Below are positions 41,831 through 51,386 of a DNA stretch of 64,000 bases, in pieces. Below the pieces are notes generated by a model, which worked only from the letters and a program-made list of their open reading frames with translations, made no database searches and had not been told where the DNA came from. The stretch comes from an uncultured Pseudomonadota bacterium (GTDB taxonomy: Bacteria; Pseudomonadota; Alphaproteobacteria; UBA9219): the NCBI GenBank assembly GCA_903869345.1, contig CAIPYM010000053.1, positions 1-64,000 of the forward strand, written 5' to 3'. The number at the start of each line of letters is the position of its first letter. The first letter of the stretch is position 1. The position numbers and the translations under genes are program-made.

Positions 41831-43039
41831 TCAAACGACGTCCTCACACCCCGTTGCTTCTGAAGCCCTTGCGCTCTTCAGCTGCCCGCAAGCGGCGAGA
41901 ATGTCCCGCCCACGTGGGGCACGGACGGGGCTCGCGTACCCCGCGCGGTGGATGATGGCGGCAAAGCGTGCGACGGTCGCGTCGTCGGAAGGCTCAAACG
42001 GTGAGCCCGGCCACGCGTTGAAGGGGATCAGGTTGATCTTGGCCGGAATCCCCGAAAGAAGCCGCACGAGCGCTCGCGCGTCGTCGGGGCTGTCGTTGAT
42101 TCCCTTCAGCATGATGTATTCAAACGTGATGCGGCGAGCGTTGGAAATCCCTGGGTAAGTGCGGCAGGCGGCTAACAGCGCACGGATCGGGTATTTGCGG
42201 TTGATCGGCATGATCGTGTCCCGCACCGCATCGGTGACGGCGTGCAAGCTAATGGCCAGGTTCACGCCGAGCTCGCGCCCGCAACGCTCAATCAGGGGCA
42301 CGACGCCCGAGGTGGACAGCGTGACCTTGCGTTTCCCCAGCGCCAACCCCGAGCCGTCCATGATGATCCGCACGGCCTTGGCGACGTTGTCGTAATTGAA
42401 AAGCGGCTCGCCCATGCCCATCAAAACGAGGTTGGAGATTTTCCGGGTTTCGCGCGTCGAGGGCCAATCGTCCAGGGCATCCCGCGCCGCCAAGACTTGG
42501 CCCACAATCTCGCCCGCCGTGAGGTTCCGCGTCAGACGCTGCGTACCCGTGTGACAAAAACGACACGTCAGCGTGCATCCGACCTGGCTGGAGACGCACA
42601 GCGTCCCACGATCCTCTTCGGGGATGAAGACGGTCTCGATGAACTGGCCGTCCTCCAGCGCCAACAGCCATTTCCGCGTGCCGTCCGTGGACACCTGTTC
42701 CGTCACAACGCGGGGCCGCGCCAGAGAAAACCGCTCGGTCAAAAGAGCCCGAACGGGCTTGGCGAGCGTCGTCAAGGCGTTCCAGTCCTGCAAGCCCCGA
42801 TCGTACACGCCCCCCCACGTTTGCGCGACGCGAAAGGACTCCAGCCCCAGCGCCGCGAACGCCGAGGCAAGGTCCGCCCGGTCACGACCGATGAAGGAAG
42901 TCGGGGGGGCAGGATTCCCCACCGTCCCCTCGGCGAAGGCCGGGGTCCCGAGGGATTCCTCACCGCCCATCGCAACGTCTCGCGATTCCGGCTTGTGCCG
43001 AGATGACGGTGCTTCGTTTTGTTGTGCGTCTTGCGTCAT
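41831..43039 (-). CDS. rlmN: 23S rRNA (adenine(2503)-C(2))-methyltransferase
   Basis: [20 protein letters not shown] (CxxxCxxC), [25 protein letters not shown]. Start uncertain (ATG 43039, ATG 42970 or a GTG further in); repeat DNA overlaps the N-terminal codons. Confidence 0.93.
   Translation of the reverse strand: MTQDAQQNEAPSSRHKPESRDVAMGGEESLGTPAFAEGTVGNPAPPTSFIGRDRADLASAFAALGLESFRVAQTWGGVYDRGLQDWNALTTLAKPVRALLTERFSLARPRVVTEQVSTDGTRKWLLALEDGQFIETVFIPEEDRGTLCVSSQVGCTLTCRFCHTGTQRLTRNLTAGEIVGQVLAARDALDDWPSTRETRKISNLVLMGMGEPLFNYDNVAKAVRIIMDGSGLALGKRKVTLSTSGVVPLIERCGRELGVNLAISLHAVTDAVRDTIMPINRKYPIRALLAACRTYPGISNARRITFEYIMLKGINDSPDDARALVRLLSGIPAKINLIPFNAWPGSPFEPSDDATVARFAAIIHRAGYASPVRAPRGRDILAACGQLKSARASEATGCEDVV
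42923..43008. repeat. REP/MITE-like palindromic repeat, family 1, overlapping the rlmN 5' end
   Basis: CGTCCCCTCGGCGAAGGCCGGGGTCCCGAGG...GATTCCGGCTTGTGCCGAGATGACG. Confidence 0.75.
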
Positions 43040-43100
43040 TCGTCCCTGTCCTCTGTCCCTCGCGGTTATAGGGCCTTTTTTCAGTCCCGGCCCCCTCCCC

Positions 43101-43185
43101 CGTCGTCCCGGCGAAGGCCGGGACCTCGAGAGACTGAGAGAACGCAAAGGACTCCCTCGGGATTCCGGCTTTCGCCGGAAGGTCG
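43101..43185. repeat. REP/MITE-like palindromic repeat, family 1
   Basis: CGTCGTCCCGGCGAAGGCCGGGACCTCGAGAGACTG...CCCTCGGGATTCCGGCTTTCGCCGGAAGGTCG; a half copy follows at ~43211-43240. Confidence 0.85.
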
Positions 43186-43276
43186 ATTTTTTCTGCCCCA
43201 TCCCCCCACCGACAATCCCGGCGAAGGCCGGGGTCCCGAGCCGTTTTTCCGGGGCGGCGTGAACTTTCCCCCGCCC

Positions 43277-43570
43277 TTACGTCGCCCCCGGCAACATGAA
43301 CCGACGGAGGGTGTCGGCTTCTTTTTTATCGGCCTCCAGGTGTTTTTGAAGGTCCGCGTTGGTGGCGGGCGACGGCACGTCCGTCGGGCGCGGAGGCACC
43401 TCGGCCAAGTTCGGCCACGAGCGCTCGCCCTGGCGCGAAGGCGTTGCCACGTTGCGCGGCGCGGCAAAGACCTCGGCCGGGGGCTCCCCCGTGATCCACG
43501 ACGGCAAAGGCACGTTCGCGCATCCGCTTAAAAAGACGAGGAAGAGGACTGATGAGAATCGCCCTTTCAT
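43277..43570 (-). CDS. putative lipoprotein (97 aa)
   Basis: MKGRFSSVLFLVFLSGCANVPLPSW: signal peptide with lipobox LSGC; start ATG 43570. Confidence 0.65.
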   Translation of the reverse strand: MKGRFSSVLFLVFLSGCANVPLPSWITGEPPAEVFAAPRNVATPSRQGERSWPNLAEVPPRPTDVPSPATNADLQKHLEADKKEADTLRRFMLPGAT

Positions 43571-43619
43571 GGTAAAAGGAAAGTCCCTCCTTCGTCGCGT
43601 CTTTCGTGAATCGTGTGCC

Positions 43620-45749
43620 ATGACCCTAGCAGATCGCCGCTCTAAAGCCAAAAAGAAGGCCTCCAAACGGAAGGCCGCACCGCCCGTCGCCGCGCCCTCG
43701 GCCGAGCCCGACCCCCTGAAGGCCCTCGCCTCGGCGATGGCCAAGGTCCGCGCTAAACCGGGCCCTGGCCCTAAGTCGGCCACGCCCCGTGCCAAATCGC
43801 GTCGGAGCCGCCCAGCCCCTGCCGCCTTGCCGACTGATCCTGCTCCGGTCCAGGCCGCCCCTGCCGCCACAGCGTCCAGGCCGGAGGCACCTTCCTCCCC
43901 CCGCCGGGGTTCGCCCCCCCCTCCCCCTCCCCCTCCCCCACCGTCGGAATCCGGGACGTCCTGGCCGGACGCGAGCGAATGGGCCGCGATTCTTGTGCGC
44001 GTGGCCCTTCAAAGCCGGGAGCGCGTGCAGGATTACCTGAGCCACCGCCCGGCTTCGCCCGCCGTGCTCCCTGTGTCGGACTTTGCGCCCATGATCCAGG
44101 CGTTTTCCGAACTCACCGGGCGTCTGCTCGATGAACCCGACCGCCTGACCGAGGCGCATCTCGCGTTTTGGCAAGATTACGTGCGCCTCTGTCAGGCCGC
44201 GCTGGCCCGTGCAGCGGGGCAAGAAGCCGAGCCCGTCGTGACACCCCGCGCGGGGGATCGTCGGTTTCAAGACCCCGCGTGGCGCGAGGTCTGGCTGTTC
44301 GATTTCATCAAACAGTCTTACCTGTTAGCCACACACTTGGTGCAGGACTTGGCCGCAAAAGCCGACGGCCTCAGCCCCCTCCAGGCTCAACGAATCGAAT
44401 TTTACACGCGCCAAGCAACCGACGCGTGTGCGCCCACGAATTTTTGGATCACCAACCCCGAAGTGCTTCGGAAGACCGCCGAAACGCACGGCGAAAATCT
44501 GATCAAGGGCCTGGACAACCTGTTGACGGATCTGGAGCGCGGCCACGGCCGCTTGGCCATCAGCCTCAGCGACACGCAGGCGTTTCGCTTGGGCGAGACC
44601 CTGGCGACCACACCCGGAAAAGTTGTGTTTCAGAACGAGCTGTTTCAGCTTTTGCAGTACACACCGCAGACGCCCAAGACGTTCCAAACGCCGCTTTTGA
44701 TCGTGCCGCCGTGGATCAACAAATACTACGTTCTCGATCTGCGGGAGAAAAACTCGTTCATCCGGTACCTCGTTGCCGAAGGGCACACCGTGTTTTGCGT
44801 GTCGTGGGTTAACCCCGACGCGCGGCACAAGGCCATTGGGTTTGAGGACTACCTCGACCTCGGCTTGTTGACGGCGCTGCGTGAAGCTGGCCGCGCGGCC
44901 GGGGCGCACGAGGTCAACGTGATGGGGTACTGCATCGGGGGCACGCTGCTCGCCTCGGCCCTGGCGTACATCGCCGCGCTCGGGCCCAAGGCCCCTGCGG
45001 ACCTGCCCCATGTCCGCAGCGCAACCTACCTGACAACCCTTGTGGATTTTTCCGAACCCGGCGATCTCGGCGTTTTCATCAATGACGAGCAAATCAGCCT
45101 GATTGAAGAGCGCATGGAGGAGCAAGGCGGCTACTTGGACGCGTATGCGCTGACGTCCACGTTCAACATTCTCCGCGCGAACGACCTTGTGTGGTCCTTC
45201 GTCATCAACAATTACCTGCTGGGCAAGGAGCCCTTTCCGTTCGACCTTTTGGCCTGGAACATGGACGCCACCAACCTCCCGGCGGCCATGCAGAGCTTTT
45301 ACCTCCGCAACATGTACCTCAAGAACCTTTTAATGCAGCCGGACGGATTGGCGATGAAGGGCGTGCCGTTGGATATGCGCCGCATCACAACCCCGACGTT
45401 CCTCATGGCCGCGCGCGATGACCATATTGCCCCGTGGCGGTCCGTGTACACGGCCACGCAGCTTTACGGCGGCCCCGTCACGTTTGTGTTAGCCGATTCG
45501 GGCCATATCGCGGGGGTTGTGAATCCACCGGCCGCCAACAAGTACGCCTACATGACCAACGCCAAACTGCCCCCCGAACCCGAGGCCTGGTTAGCCGATG
45601 GCGAAAGCCAGCCGGGGTCCTGGTGGCCCGCTTGGATGCAGTGGCTTGCGGATTATGCCGGACCCCGCGTTCCCGCCCGCGAGCCCGGTGCCTTGGGTCC
45701 CGTCATTGAAGACGCCCCCGGCAGTTACGTGAAAGTCCGAGCGGGATAA
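43620..45749 (+). CDS. phaC: class I poly(3-hydroxyalkanoate) synthase with extended N-terminus
   Basis: VMGYCIGGTLLASALAYIAAL (lipase-like box), TPLLIVPPWINKYYVLDLREKNSFIRYLVAEGHTVFCVSWVNPD; start ATG 43620. Confidence 0.95.
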   Translation: MTLADRRSKAKKKASKRKAAPPVAAPSAEPDPLKALASAMAKVRAKPGPGPKSATPRAKSRRSRPAPAALPTDPAPVQAAPAATASRPEAPSSPRRGSPPPPPPPPPPSESGTSWPDASEWAAILVRVALQSRERVQDYLSHRPASPAVLPVSDFAPMIQAFSELTGRLLDEPDRLTEAHLAFWQDYVRLCQAALARAAGQEAEPVVTPRAGDRRFQDPAWREVWLFDFIKQSYLLATHLVQDLAAKADGLSPLQAQRIEFYTRQATDACAPTNFWITNPEVLRKTAETHGENLIKGLDNLLTDLERGHGRLAISLSDTQAFRLGETLATTPGKVVFQNELFQLLQYTPQTPKTFQTPLLIVPPWINKYYVLDLREKNSFIRYLVAEGHTVFCVSWVNPDARHKAIGFEDYLDLGLLTALREAGRAAGAHEVNVMGYCIGGTLLASALAYIAALGPKAPADLPHVRSATYLTTLVDFSEPGDLGVFINDEQISLIEERMEEQGGYLDAYALTSTFNILRANDLVWSFVINNYLLGKEPFPFDLLAWNMDATNLPAAMQSFYLRNMYLKNLLMQPDGLAMKGVPLDMRRITTPTFLMAARDDHIAPWRSVYTATQLYGGPVTFVLADSGHIAGVVNPPAANKYAYMTNAKLPPEPEAWLADGESQPGSWWPAWMQWLADYAGPRVPAREPGALGPVIEDAPGSYVKVRAG

Positions 45750-45795
45750 AGCCACCGTTCCCCTCTCTGTCTTGGGGAGGTAAGGGGGTCCGGGA

Positions 45796-46146
45796 TCAAG
45801 GGGCGTGGCTTACGTTGTCCCCTTCCGTGAACCAGAGACGGCCTCGGCGGTCTTCAATTTCCAAAATCCAAGCGTCCGAATCAAAGGATCCGTAGCGCTC
45901 AAGACAGGCCTCAGCCTCGGCATCGGGCAAGGGGTCCGTCGCGCCCAGGGGGTTCCAGGCGGGGGAGCCGTCATCGCGGGCGACTTGTTCCAGGACTCGC
46001 GCCGTGCCGTTTAAAAGGTTGATTTTGATCAAAAGACTCCCGCTGTCGGGATCCCCTCGGTGACGCACGACGATGGGCACGCCTTCGCTGGCCGCGCGGC
46101 GAATCGTGGCCGCGACCCAGAGACCTGGGGGCAAGCGGTCCGTCAT
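45796..46146 (-). CDS. DUF1491-family protein
   Basis: PPGLWVAATIRRAASEGVPIVVRHRGDPDSGSLLIKINLLNG...DAWILEIEDRRGR; start overlaps the surE stop by 4 nt. Confidence 0.75.
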   Translation of the reverse strand: MTDRLPPGLWVAATIRRAASEGVPIVVRHRGDPDSGSLLIKINLLNGTARVLEQVARDDGSPAWNPLGATDPLPDAEAEACLERYGSFDSDAWILEIEDRRGRLWFTEGDNVSHAP

Positions 46147-46970
46147 GGGGTCAAGGTCGGCACAAAATCGGGGTACGGCACATCAACGTGGCGATCCAGG
46201 CCAAGGGCCGTCAGCGAAATGTAGCCAGCTGCAAGAGCTTCGCGTTCACTGCCAGGGGGTGGTGGGGGACAGCGATGGCCAACCATCAGCCAATAATAGG
46301 ATTGGCCACGGGGATTCTTGTTCTCCTCAACCACCACCCCTGAGATGTTCCCTCGTTCCTGGTGGCGGCTCCAACGAAAGCCCTTGATGGCTTCAGGAGA
46401 ACAGTCCGGGAAATTTACGCTTAGGCATGTGTCCTTCGGCCATGCCTGCCGGATAAGGTGGTGAAGGGCACAATGAGTCCACGCCTGAGCCGTCTTTAAG
46501 AAGGCGGGATTTCGTTTGGCATACCGTTGGCTGAGGGCGATTCCGGGCACGCCCAGCATCAAGCTTACAAGCACGGCTCCGACAGTCCCCGAGGGCGTGT
46601 AATCATCGCCCATGTTTGCGCCGTCGTTGATGCCCGAAAGGATCAGGGTGGGCGGCAAGTCTTTCATCACATGGTTGATCGCCAACGCCACACAATCGCC
46701 CGGCGTGCCCGTCACGGCCCAACGCCGAGGCCCCCCTTTGTTTAACAGAAAAAGGGGTCTTGTGGTGGTGATGGCTTGGCTGGCTCCGCTTTGGTCATGG
46801 TCGGGCGCGACAACCCACACGTCGTCGGCAAACGCGTGGGCGATTTCCTCCAGCATCGAAAGACCTGGAGCCTCAATGCCGTCATCGTTGGTGATGAGCA
46901 CCCGAGGAAGTTTTTCGCGGAGCGAATCACCGGGCAAAAGCGGCGGAGCAAAGGAAGGGGGGGATATCAT
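46143..46970 (-). CDS. surE: 5'/3'-nucleotidase SurE
   Basis: RVLITNDDGIEAPGLSMLEEIAHAFADDVWVVAPDHDQSGASQAIT...LSGINDGANMGDDYTPSGTVGAV. Confidence 0.95.
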   Translation of the reverse strand: MISPPSFAPPLLPGDSLREKLPRVLITNDDGIEAPGLSMLEEIAHAFADDVWVVAPDHDQSGASQAITTTRPLFLLNKGGPRRWAVTGTPGDCVALAINHVMKDLPPTLILSGINDGANMGDDYTPSGTVGAVLVSLMLGVPGIALSQRYAKRNPAFLKTAQAWTHCALHHLIRQAWPKDTCLSVNFPDCSPEAIKGFRWSRHQERGNISGVVVEENKNPRGQSYYWLMVGHRCPPPPPGSEREALAAGYISLTALGLDRHVDVPYPDFVPTLTP

Positions 46971-47009
46971 GGGGAATCAATCCTTTTTGTCGTCGCATCT
47001 CTTTTTCCC

Positions 47010-47090
47010 CGTCACCCCGGCGAAAGCCGGGGTTCCTGGTTCATCTGTCACGGAAAACGGCTCTGGATCCCGGCTTTCGCCGGGATGACG
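47010..47090. repeat. REP/MITE-like palindromic repeat, family 1
   Basis: CGTCACCCCGGCGAAAGCCGGGGTTCC...GGATCCCGGCTTTCGCCGGGATGACG. Confidence 0.85.
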
Positions 47091-47159
47091 GGGGAGAGGG
47101 CCGGGTTGAGAAACAGGGTCATGTTATGTTGTGCCGCAGTATCCCCTTTTTCTTCCGCC

Positions 47160-48431
47160 CTACGCCTGCGCCAAACGCTGCGCGGGCTTGCGGTCGCTGT
47201 GCACGAGCAGGGGCGGGACCTTGCCTTCGACCACGTCGCGGTTGACGACGACTTTTTCAAGCCCCGCCGTACCGGGAAGATCGAACATGGATTCCAAGAG
47301 GACGTTTTCGAGAATGGACCGCAGACCCCGCGCCCCGGATTTCCGCAGGATAGCTTTTTGCGCAATCGACTTAAGGCCGTCCTCGGTCACTTCCAGATTC
47401 ACGTTTTCCATCTCAAAGAGGCGCTGGAACTGCTTCACAATCGCGTTCTTGGGGCGAACGAGAATGTCCACCAGCGCGGCCTCGTCCAAATCGGCCAACG
47501 TTGCGACCACGGGCAAGCGCCCAATGAACTCGGGGATCAGGCCGAATTTGAGCAAGTCATCGGGCTCCACGTCGCGCAAAACGTCGCCCACGCGCCGATC
47601 ATCCGGCCCGCGCACGTCCGCGCCGAAGCCAATGGACGAACCGCGCCCGCGCGCGGCCACGATTTTATCGAGCCCGGCGAACGCGCCTCCGCAAATGAAC
47701 AGAATGTTCGTCGTGTCCACTTGCAGGAATTCTTGCTGCGGGTGCTTACGTCCACCCTGCGGGGGGACCGAAGCCACCGTGCCTTCCATGATCTTCAAGA
47801 GCGCCTGTTGAACGCCCTCCCCCGACACGTCCCGCGTGATCGAGGGGTTGTCGGATTTGCGGCTGATCTTATCGATTTCGTCAATGTAGACGATGCCGCG
47901 CTGCGCCCGCTCCACGTTGTAGTCCGAGGCCTGCAGCAGCTTGAGGATGATGTTTTCGACGTCCTCGCCAACGTACCCGGCTTCGGTAAGCGTGGTCGCA
48001 TCCGCCATGGTGAAGGGCACGTCAATGATTCGGGCGAGAGTCTGCGCCAGCAGAGTCTTGCCGCATCCCGTCGGACCGATCAGCAAGATGTTTGATTTGG
48101 CAAGTTCCACGTCGCTGCTGCGTGAGCCGTGCGCGAGCCGCTTGTAATGGTTGTGCACGGCGACGGACAGAACGCGCTTGGCGTGTTCCTGGCCCACGAC
48201 GTAGTCATCCAAGACGGTCTTGATGTCGCGGGGCGTAGGGACGCCATCGCGCGATTTCACAAGCGTTGTCTTGCTTTCTTCGCGGATGATGTCGGTGCAG
48301 AGCTCGACGCATTCATCGCAGATGAACACCGTCGGGCCCGCGATGAGCTTGCGGACCTCGTGCTGGCTCTTGCCGCAGAAGGAGCAGTAGAGCGTGCTCT
48401 TGGCGTCGCCGCCTGTCGTCTTTGCCGTCAT
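47160..48431 (-). CDS. clpX: ATP-dependent Clp protease ATP-binding subunit ClpX
   Basis: [30 protein letters not shown] (zinc finger), [22 protein letters not shown]; start ATG 48431. Confidence 0.97.
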   Translation of the reverse strand: MTAKTTGGDAKSTLYCSFCGKSQHEVRKLIAGPTVFICDECVELCTDIIREESKTTLVKSRDGVPTPRDIKTVLDDYVVGQEHAKRVLSVAVHNHYKRLAHGSRSSDVELAKSNILLIGPTGCGKTLLAQTLARIIDVPFTMADATTLTEAGYVGEDVENIILKLLQASDYNVERAQRGIVYIDEIDKISRKSDNPSITRDVSGEGVQQALLKIMEGTVASVPPQGGRKHPQQEFLQVDTTNILFICGGAFAGLDKIVAARGRGSSIGFGADVRGPDDRRVGDVLRDVEPDDLLKFGLIPEFIGRLPVVATLADLDEAALVDILVRPKNAIVKQFQRLFEMENVNLEVTEDGLKSIAQKAILRKSGARGLRSILENVLLESMFDLPGTAGLEKVVVNRDVVEGKVPPLLVHSDRKPAQRLAQA

Positions 48432-48592
48432 ACCCCTCAACGCCTCCCACCGGACCGAGCCCGAGGACCACACTCGCCAAAGCCCCTGACCCGAGTCTTA
48501 ACCGTTGGACCCGTCCGCCGTCAATCAAAAGGCTCAAAAAGTGCTCTTCCTCTCAACGATCCCAACGGGAACCCTGGAAGGGCCGTCATCTG

Positions 48593-49750
48593 CTACGTGG
48601 CGTTCCACCCGGCCAGCCAACGCTCAAAGGCGTCGGGAGGAATCGGAGGGCTCATGTAGATACCCTGGGCAAAATCGCAGCCACGCGCGGCAAGCTGACT
48701 CCAAATCTCCTCGTTTTCGACGCCCTCGGCGATGATTCGGAGCCCCAGGTTATGCCCAAGATCGATAATGGCCTTCACAATCACGGCGCAATCGGGATGG
48801 TCCACCATGCCCATGACGAAGCTTTTATCAATCTTCATTTCGCTAAAGGGCATACGTTGGAGTTCGCGCAGCGACGAGTGCCCCGTGCCGAAATCATCCA
48901 CCGACACGCCGATGTTGCGCAAACGCATGCGCAACAAGACGTCCATGGTGCGCGTGACGTCGCGCATGGCCTCAGTTTCCGTGACTTCAATGACCAAGCT
49001 TTCCGGGTGGACGTTGTTCTGCAGACACTGGGACGCGATTCGATCCGGAAGCCCGAGCTCCAAAAGGGACGAGGCGGTGACGTTGATCGACACCGTCAGA
49101 GAATACCCCGCCCTGTCCCACGCGGCGGATTGCCGCACGGCCGACGTGATGGCGAACTCGGTCAGAGGCTGCATGAGGCCTTCTTGGGTGATTTGATCCA
49201 AGAAGGAATCCGGCGCGAGAATGCCGCGCGTGGGGTGATTCCACCGCATCAGGGCTTCGGCCCCTTTGACGCTCCGGGTCGCGATGTTGACGACCGGTTG
49301 GTAGTACAAGAGGAACTCGCCCGACGCGATGGCTTGGGCCAGACGCGACTCGCCGCTCGACCGCGCAGGGGCGAGGGCAGGCGGTTCAGCTATTTGATCC
49401 AGGAGGGTGCGTAACGCCCCAACATCAATAGGTTTTTCAAGGGTCGCTACAACGTTCAGCCCATGAGCATTGCCCAAGCGTCGTGCACTGCTCAAAACCC
49501 GCGCGTCACTTCCGCTCATCAAGGCAATTTTGGATTCACGCACATGATCGCTGAGGAGCCGTAACAGCTCGACGCCGTCGGTGCCCGGCATCATCAAATC
49601 CAGAAGAATCACGTCCGGCACGGCGCGAAGAACCTCACCCGCGACCCTTGCAGGATCCGAGATCGTTGTGACGTCAAAGCCCTTCTTTTCAGCAACCTCC
49701 GCGATCATCGCGCACAGGTCTTCTTCGTCATCAATGACAAGTAGGCGCAT
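48593..49750 (-). CDS. response regulator receiver-EAL domain protein (putative c-di-GMP phosphodiesterase)
   Basis: LLVIDDEEDLCAMIAE...DVILLDLMMPGTDG; GAEALMRWNHPTRG (EAL), VTETEAM, DDFGTGHSSL, KIDKSFV, IAEGVEN. Confidence 0.9.
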   Translation of the reverse strand: MRLLVIDDEEDLCAMIAEVAEKKGFDVTTISDPARVAGEVLRAVPDVILLDLMMPGTDGVELLRLLSDHVRESKIALMSGSDARVLSSARRLGNAHGLNVVATLEKPIDVGALRTLLDQIAEPPALAPARSSGESRLAQAIASGEFLLYYQPVVNIATRSVKGAEALMRWNHPTRGILAPDSFLDQITQEGLMQPLTEFAITSAVRQSAAWDRAGYSLTVSINVTASSLLELGLPDRIASQCLQNNVHPESLVIEVTETEAMRDVTRTMDVLLRMRLRNIGVSVDDFGTGHSSLRELQRMPFSEMKIDKSFVMGMVDHPDCAVIVKAIIDLGHNLGLRIIAEGVENEEIWSQLAARGCDFAQGIYMSPPIPPDAFERWLAGWNAT

Positions 49751-49848
49751 AGGGACGGTCCTGGAGAATCAGAGGCGGGGTGGACACGAAGGCAGACGCA
49801 TAGTGCGCCCTCTCGCGTGGGGCTTCAACGTGTTGTTAACGCTATTTT

Positions 49849-51219
49849 TCACGGCGCGGGACAGAGAAAACCCACCTTCGCCCGCAGGTACGCGGCGAGG
49901 TCAGTGGCCGGGATATCGGCCTGAGTCTTTTGGGCCAGGTCTTTGACGGCCACAACGCCTCGGGTGGCCTCGGCGCTGCCCAAAATCACGACAAACGGGA
50001 TGCCCAGCTTGTCGGCGCGGCGGAGTTGCTTGTCGAGCTTCGTGCCCTCCAGGTGCGTCTCCACATTCAGCCCCGCGCGGCGAAGCTCGGCCCCAAGAGC
50101 CAGGCACGCCGGGCGAAGCGCGGGCTCAACTTGGGCGATCAGCACGTGCGTGCCCTCGGTGACAGAATCCGGCGGCAACGCTCCGATGCTGCGAAGCTGC
50201 TCGAACAGCCGCGTCGCGCCGATGGAGATCCCAACCCCCGGCAGACGGGAGCGCGTGTAGTACCCCGCGAGGTCCTCGTACCGCCCGCCCGAGCAGATGC
50301 TGCCAAAGCCAGGATGGTTGTCCAGAAACGTCTCGTAGACCGTGCCCGTGTAGTAATCGAGCCCCCGAGCAATGCGGAGATCCAACCGCACGCGCCCCTC
50401 GGGAACGCCCAGTGCCTTCAGCGCAATCCCCATGGCGGCCACTTCCTGCACGCCTTCGGTGTAAAGAGGCTGATTGAGGGCCAGCGACTGCAGAGCCCGC
50501 GTGACCTCGTCCGAGGTGCCCTCCAAGGTCACCAGCCGTCCCAACGGTTCGGCCAGCTCCGTCCGCCCAAGGGCCGCAAGGGATTCCCGCAGCCCCTCCA
50601 TCCCCGTCTTGTCCAGCTTATCAATCGCCCGCAGAATGGGCTCTTGCGCCTCCGGCCCCACCGCGCCGTGCGCCTCCAGAAACCCGCGCAGCACTTTGCG
50701 GTTGCTGAAATGGATCGTGAAAGGCGGCAAGCTCAGGTCCGTAAAAATCCCGACGATGATCGCGGGGATTTCAGCATCGTGCAGCGGATCGAGCGCGTCC
50801 TTGCCAATCACGTCAATGTCGCACTGGGTAAACTCCCGCTCCCGCCCCAGCTGGGGACGCTCCCCCCGGTAAACGCGCTGAATCTGGTAGCGCCGAAAGG
50901 GAAACGCCAGGTCGCGCTCGTGCATCGCCACGTACCGAGCGAGCGGGACCGTCAGGTCAAACCGCAGCGCAAGCTCGGGCGCGTGCCCCTGCTGCAACGC
51001 CCCCGTGGACTGCACAAAGTACACCTGCTTTTCCGTCTCACCGCCCGATTTGGTGAGCAACACATCTTTCATCTCAAAGACCGGCGTTTCGATGGGGCCG
51101 AACCCAAAGCGCTCAAACCCCTTGCGGATCACGTCCAGCATGCGTTGAAACTGCCGCTGCTCGCGGGGGAGGAGCTCAAGCGTGCCCGAGGGAATCCGAG
51201 GAGCAATCAGCGGCGGCAT
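49849..51219 (-). CDS. hisS: histidyl-tRNA synthetase
   Basis: FGFGPIETPVFEMKDVLLTKSGGETEKQVY...LRFDLTVPLARYVA...RYQIQRVYRGERPQLGREREFTQCDIDVIG. Confidence 0.95.
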   Translation of the reverse strand: MPPLIAPRIPSGTLELLPREQRQFQRMLDVIRKGFERFGFGPIETPVFEMKDVLLTKSGGETEKQVYFVQSTGALQQGHAPELALRFDLTVPLARYVAMHERDLAFPFRRYQIQRVYRGERPQLGREREFTQCDIDVIGKDALDPLHDAEIPAIIVGIFTDLSLPPFTIHFSNRKVLRGFLEAHGAVGPEAQEPILRAIDKLDKTGMEGLRESLAALGRTELAEPLGRLVTLEGTSDEVTRALQSLALNQPLYTEGVQEVAAMGIALKALGVPEGRVRLDLRIARGLDYYTGTVYETFLDNHPGFGSICSGGRYEDLAGYYTRSRLPGVGISIGATRLFEQLRSIGALPPDSVTEGTHVLIAQVEPALRPACLALGAELRRAGLNVETHLEGTKLDKQLRRADKLGIPFVVILGSAEATRGVVAVKDLAQKTQADIPATDLAAYLRAKVGFLCPAP

Positions 51220-51386
51220 AGCGAAAACGCACCCTTTCGTGGGGGAAAACGAGGCCAGGACCTTCCACTTATAGCCGACCTAAGTGGAAAAAATCCACGG
51301 CCTGACACGGTCTGAAGGCGTTCAAGAGGCTTGTCGAACCAAGGGTTGATCGCCAAAATGCCGTCTTTTCGCCCTCTAGGACGTTT

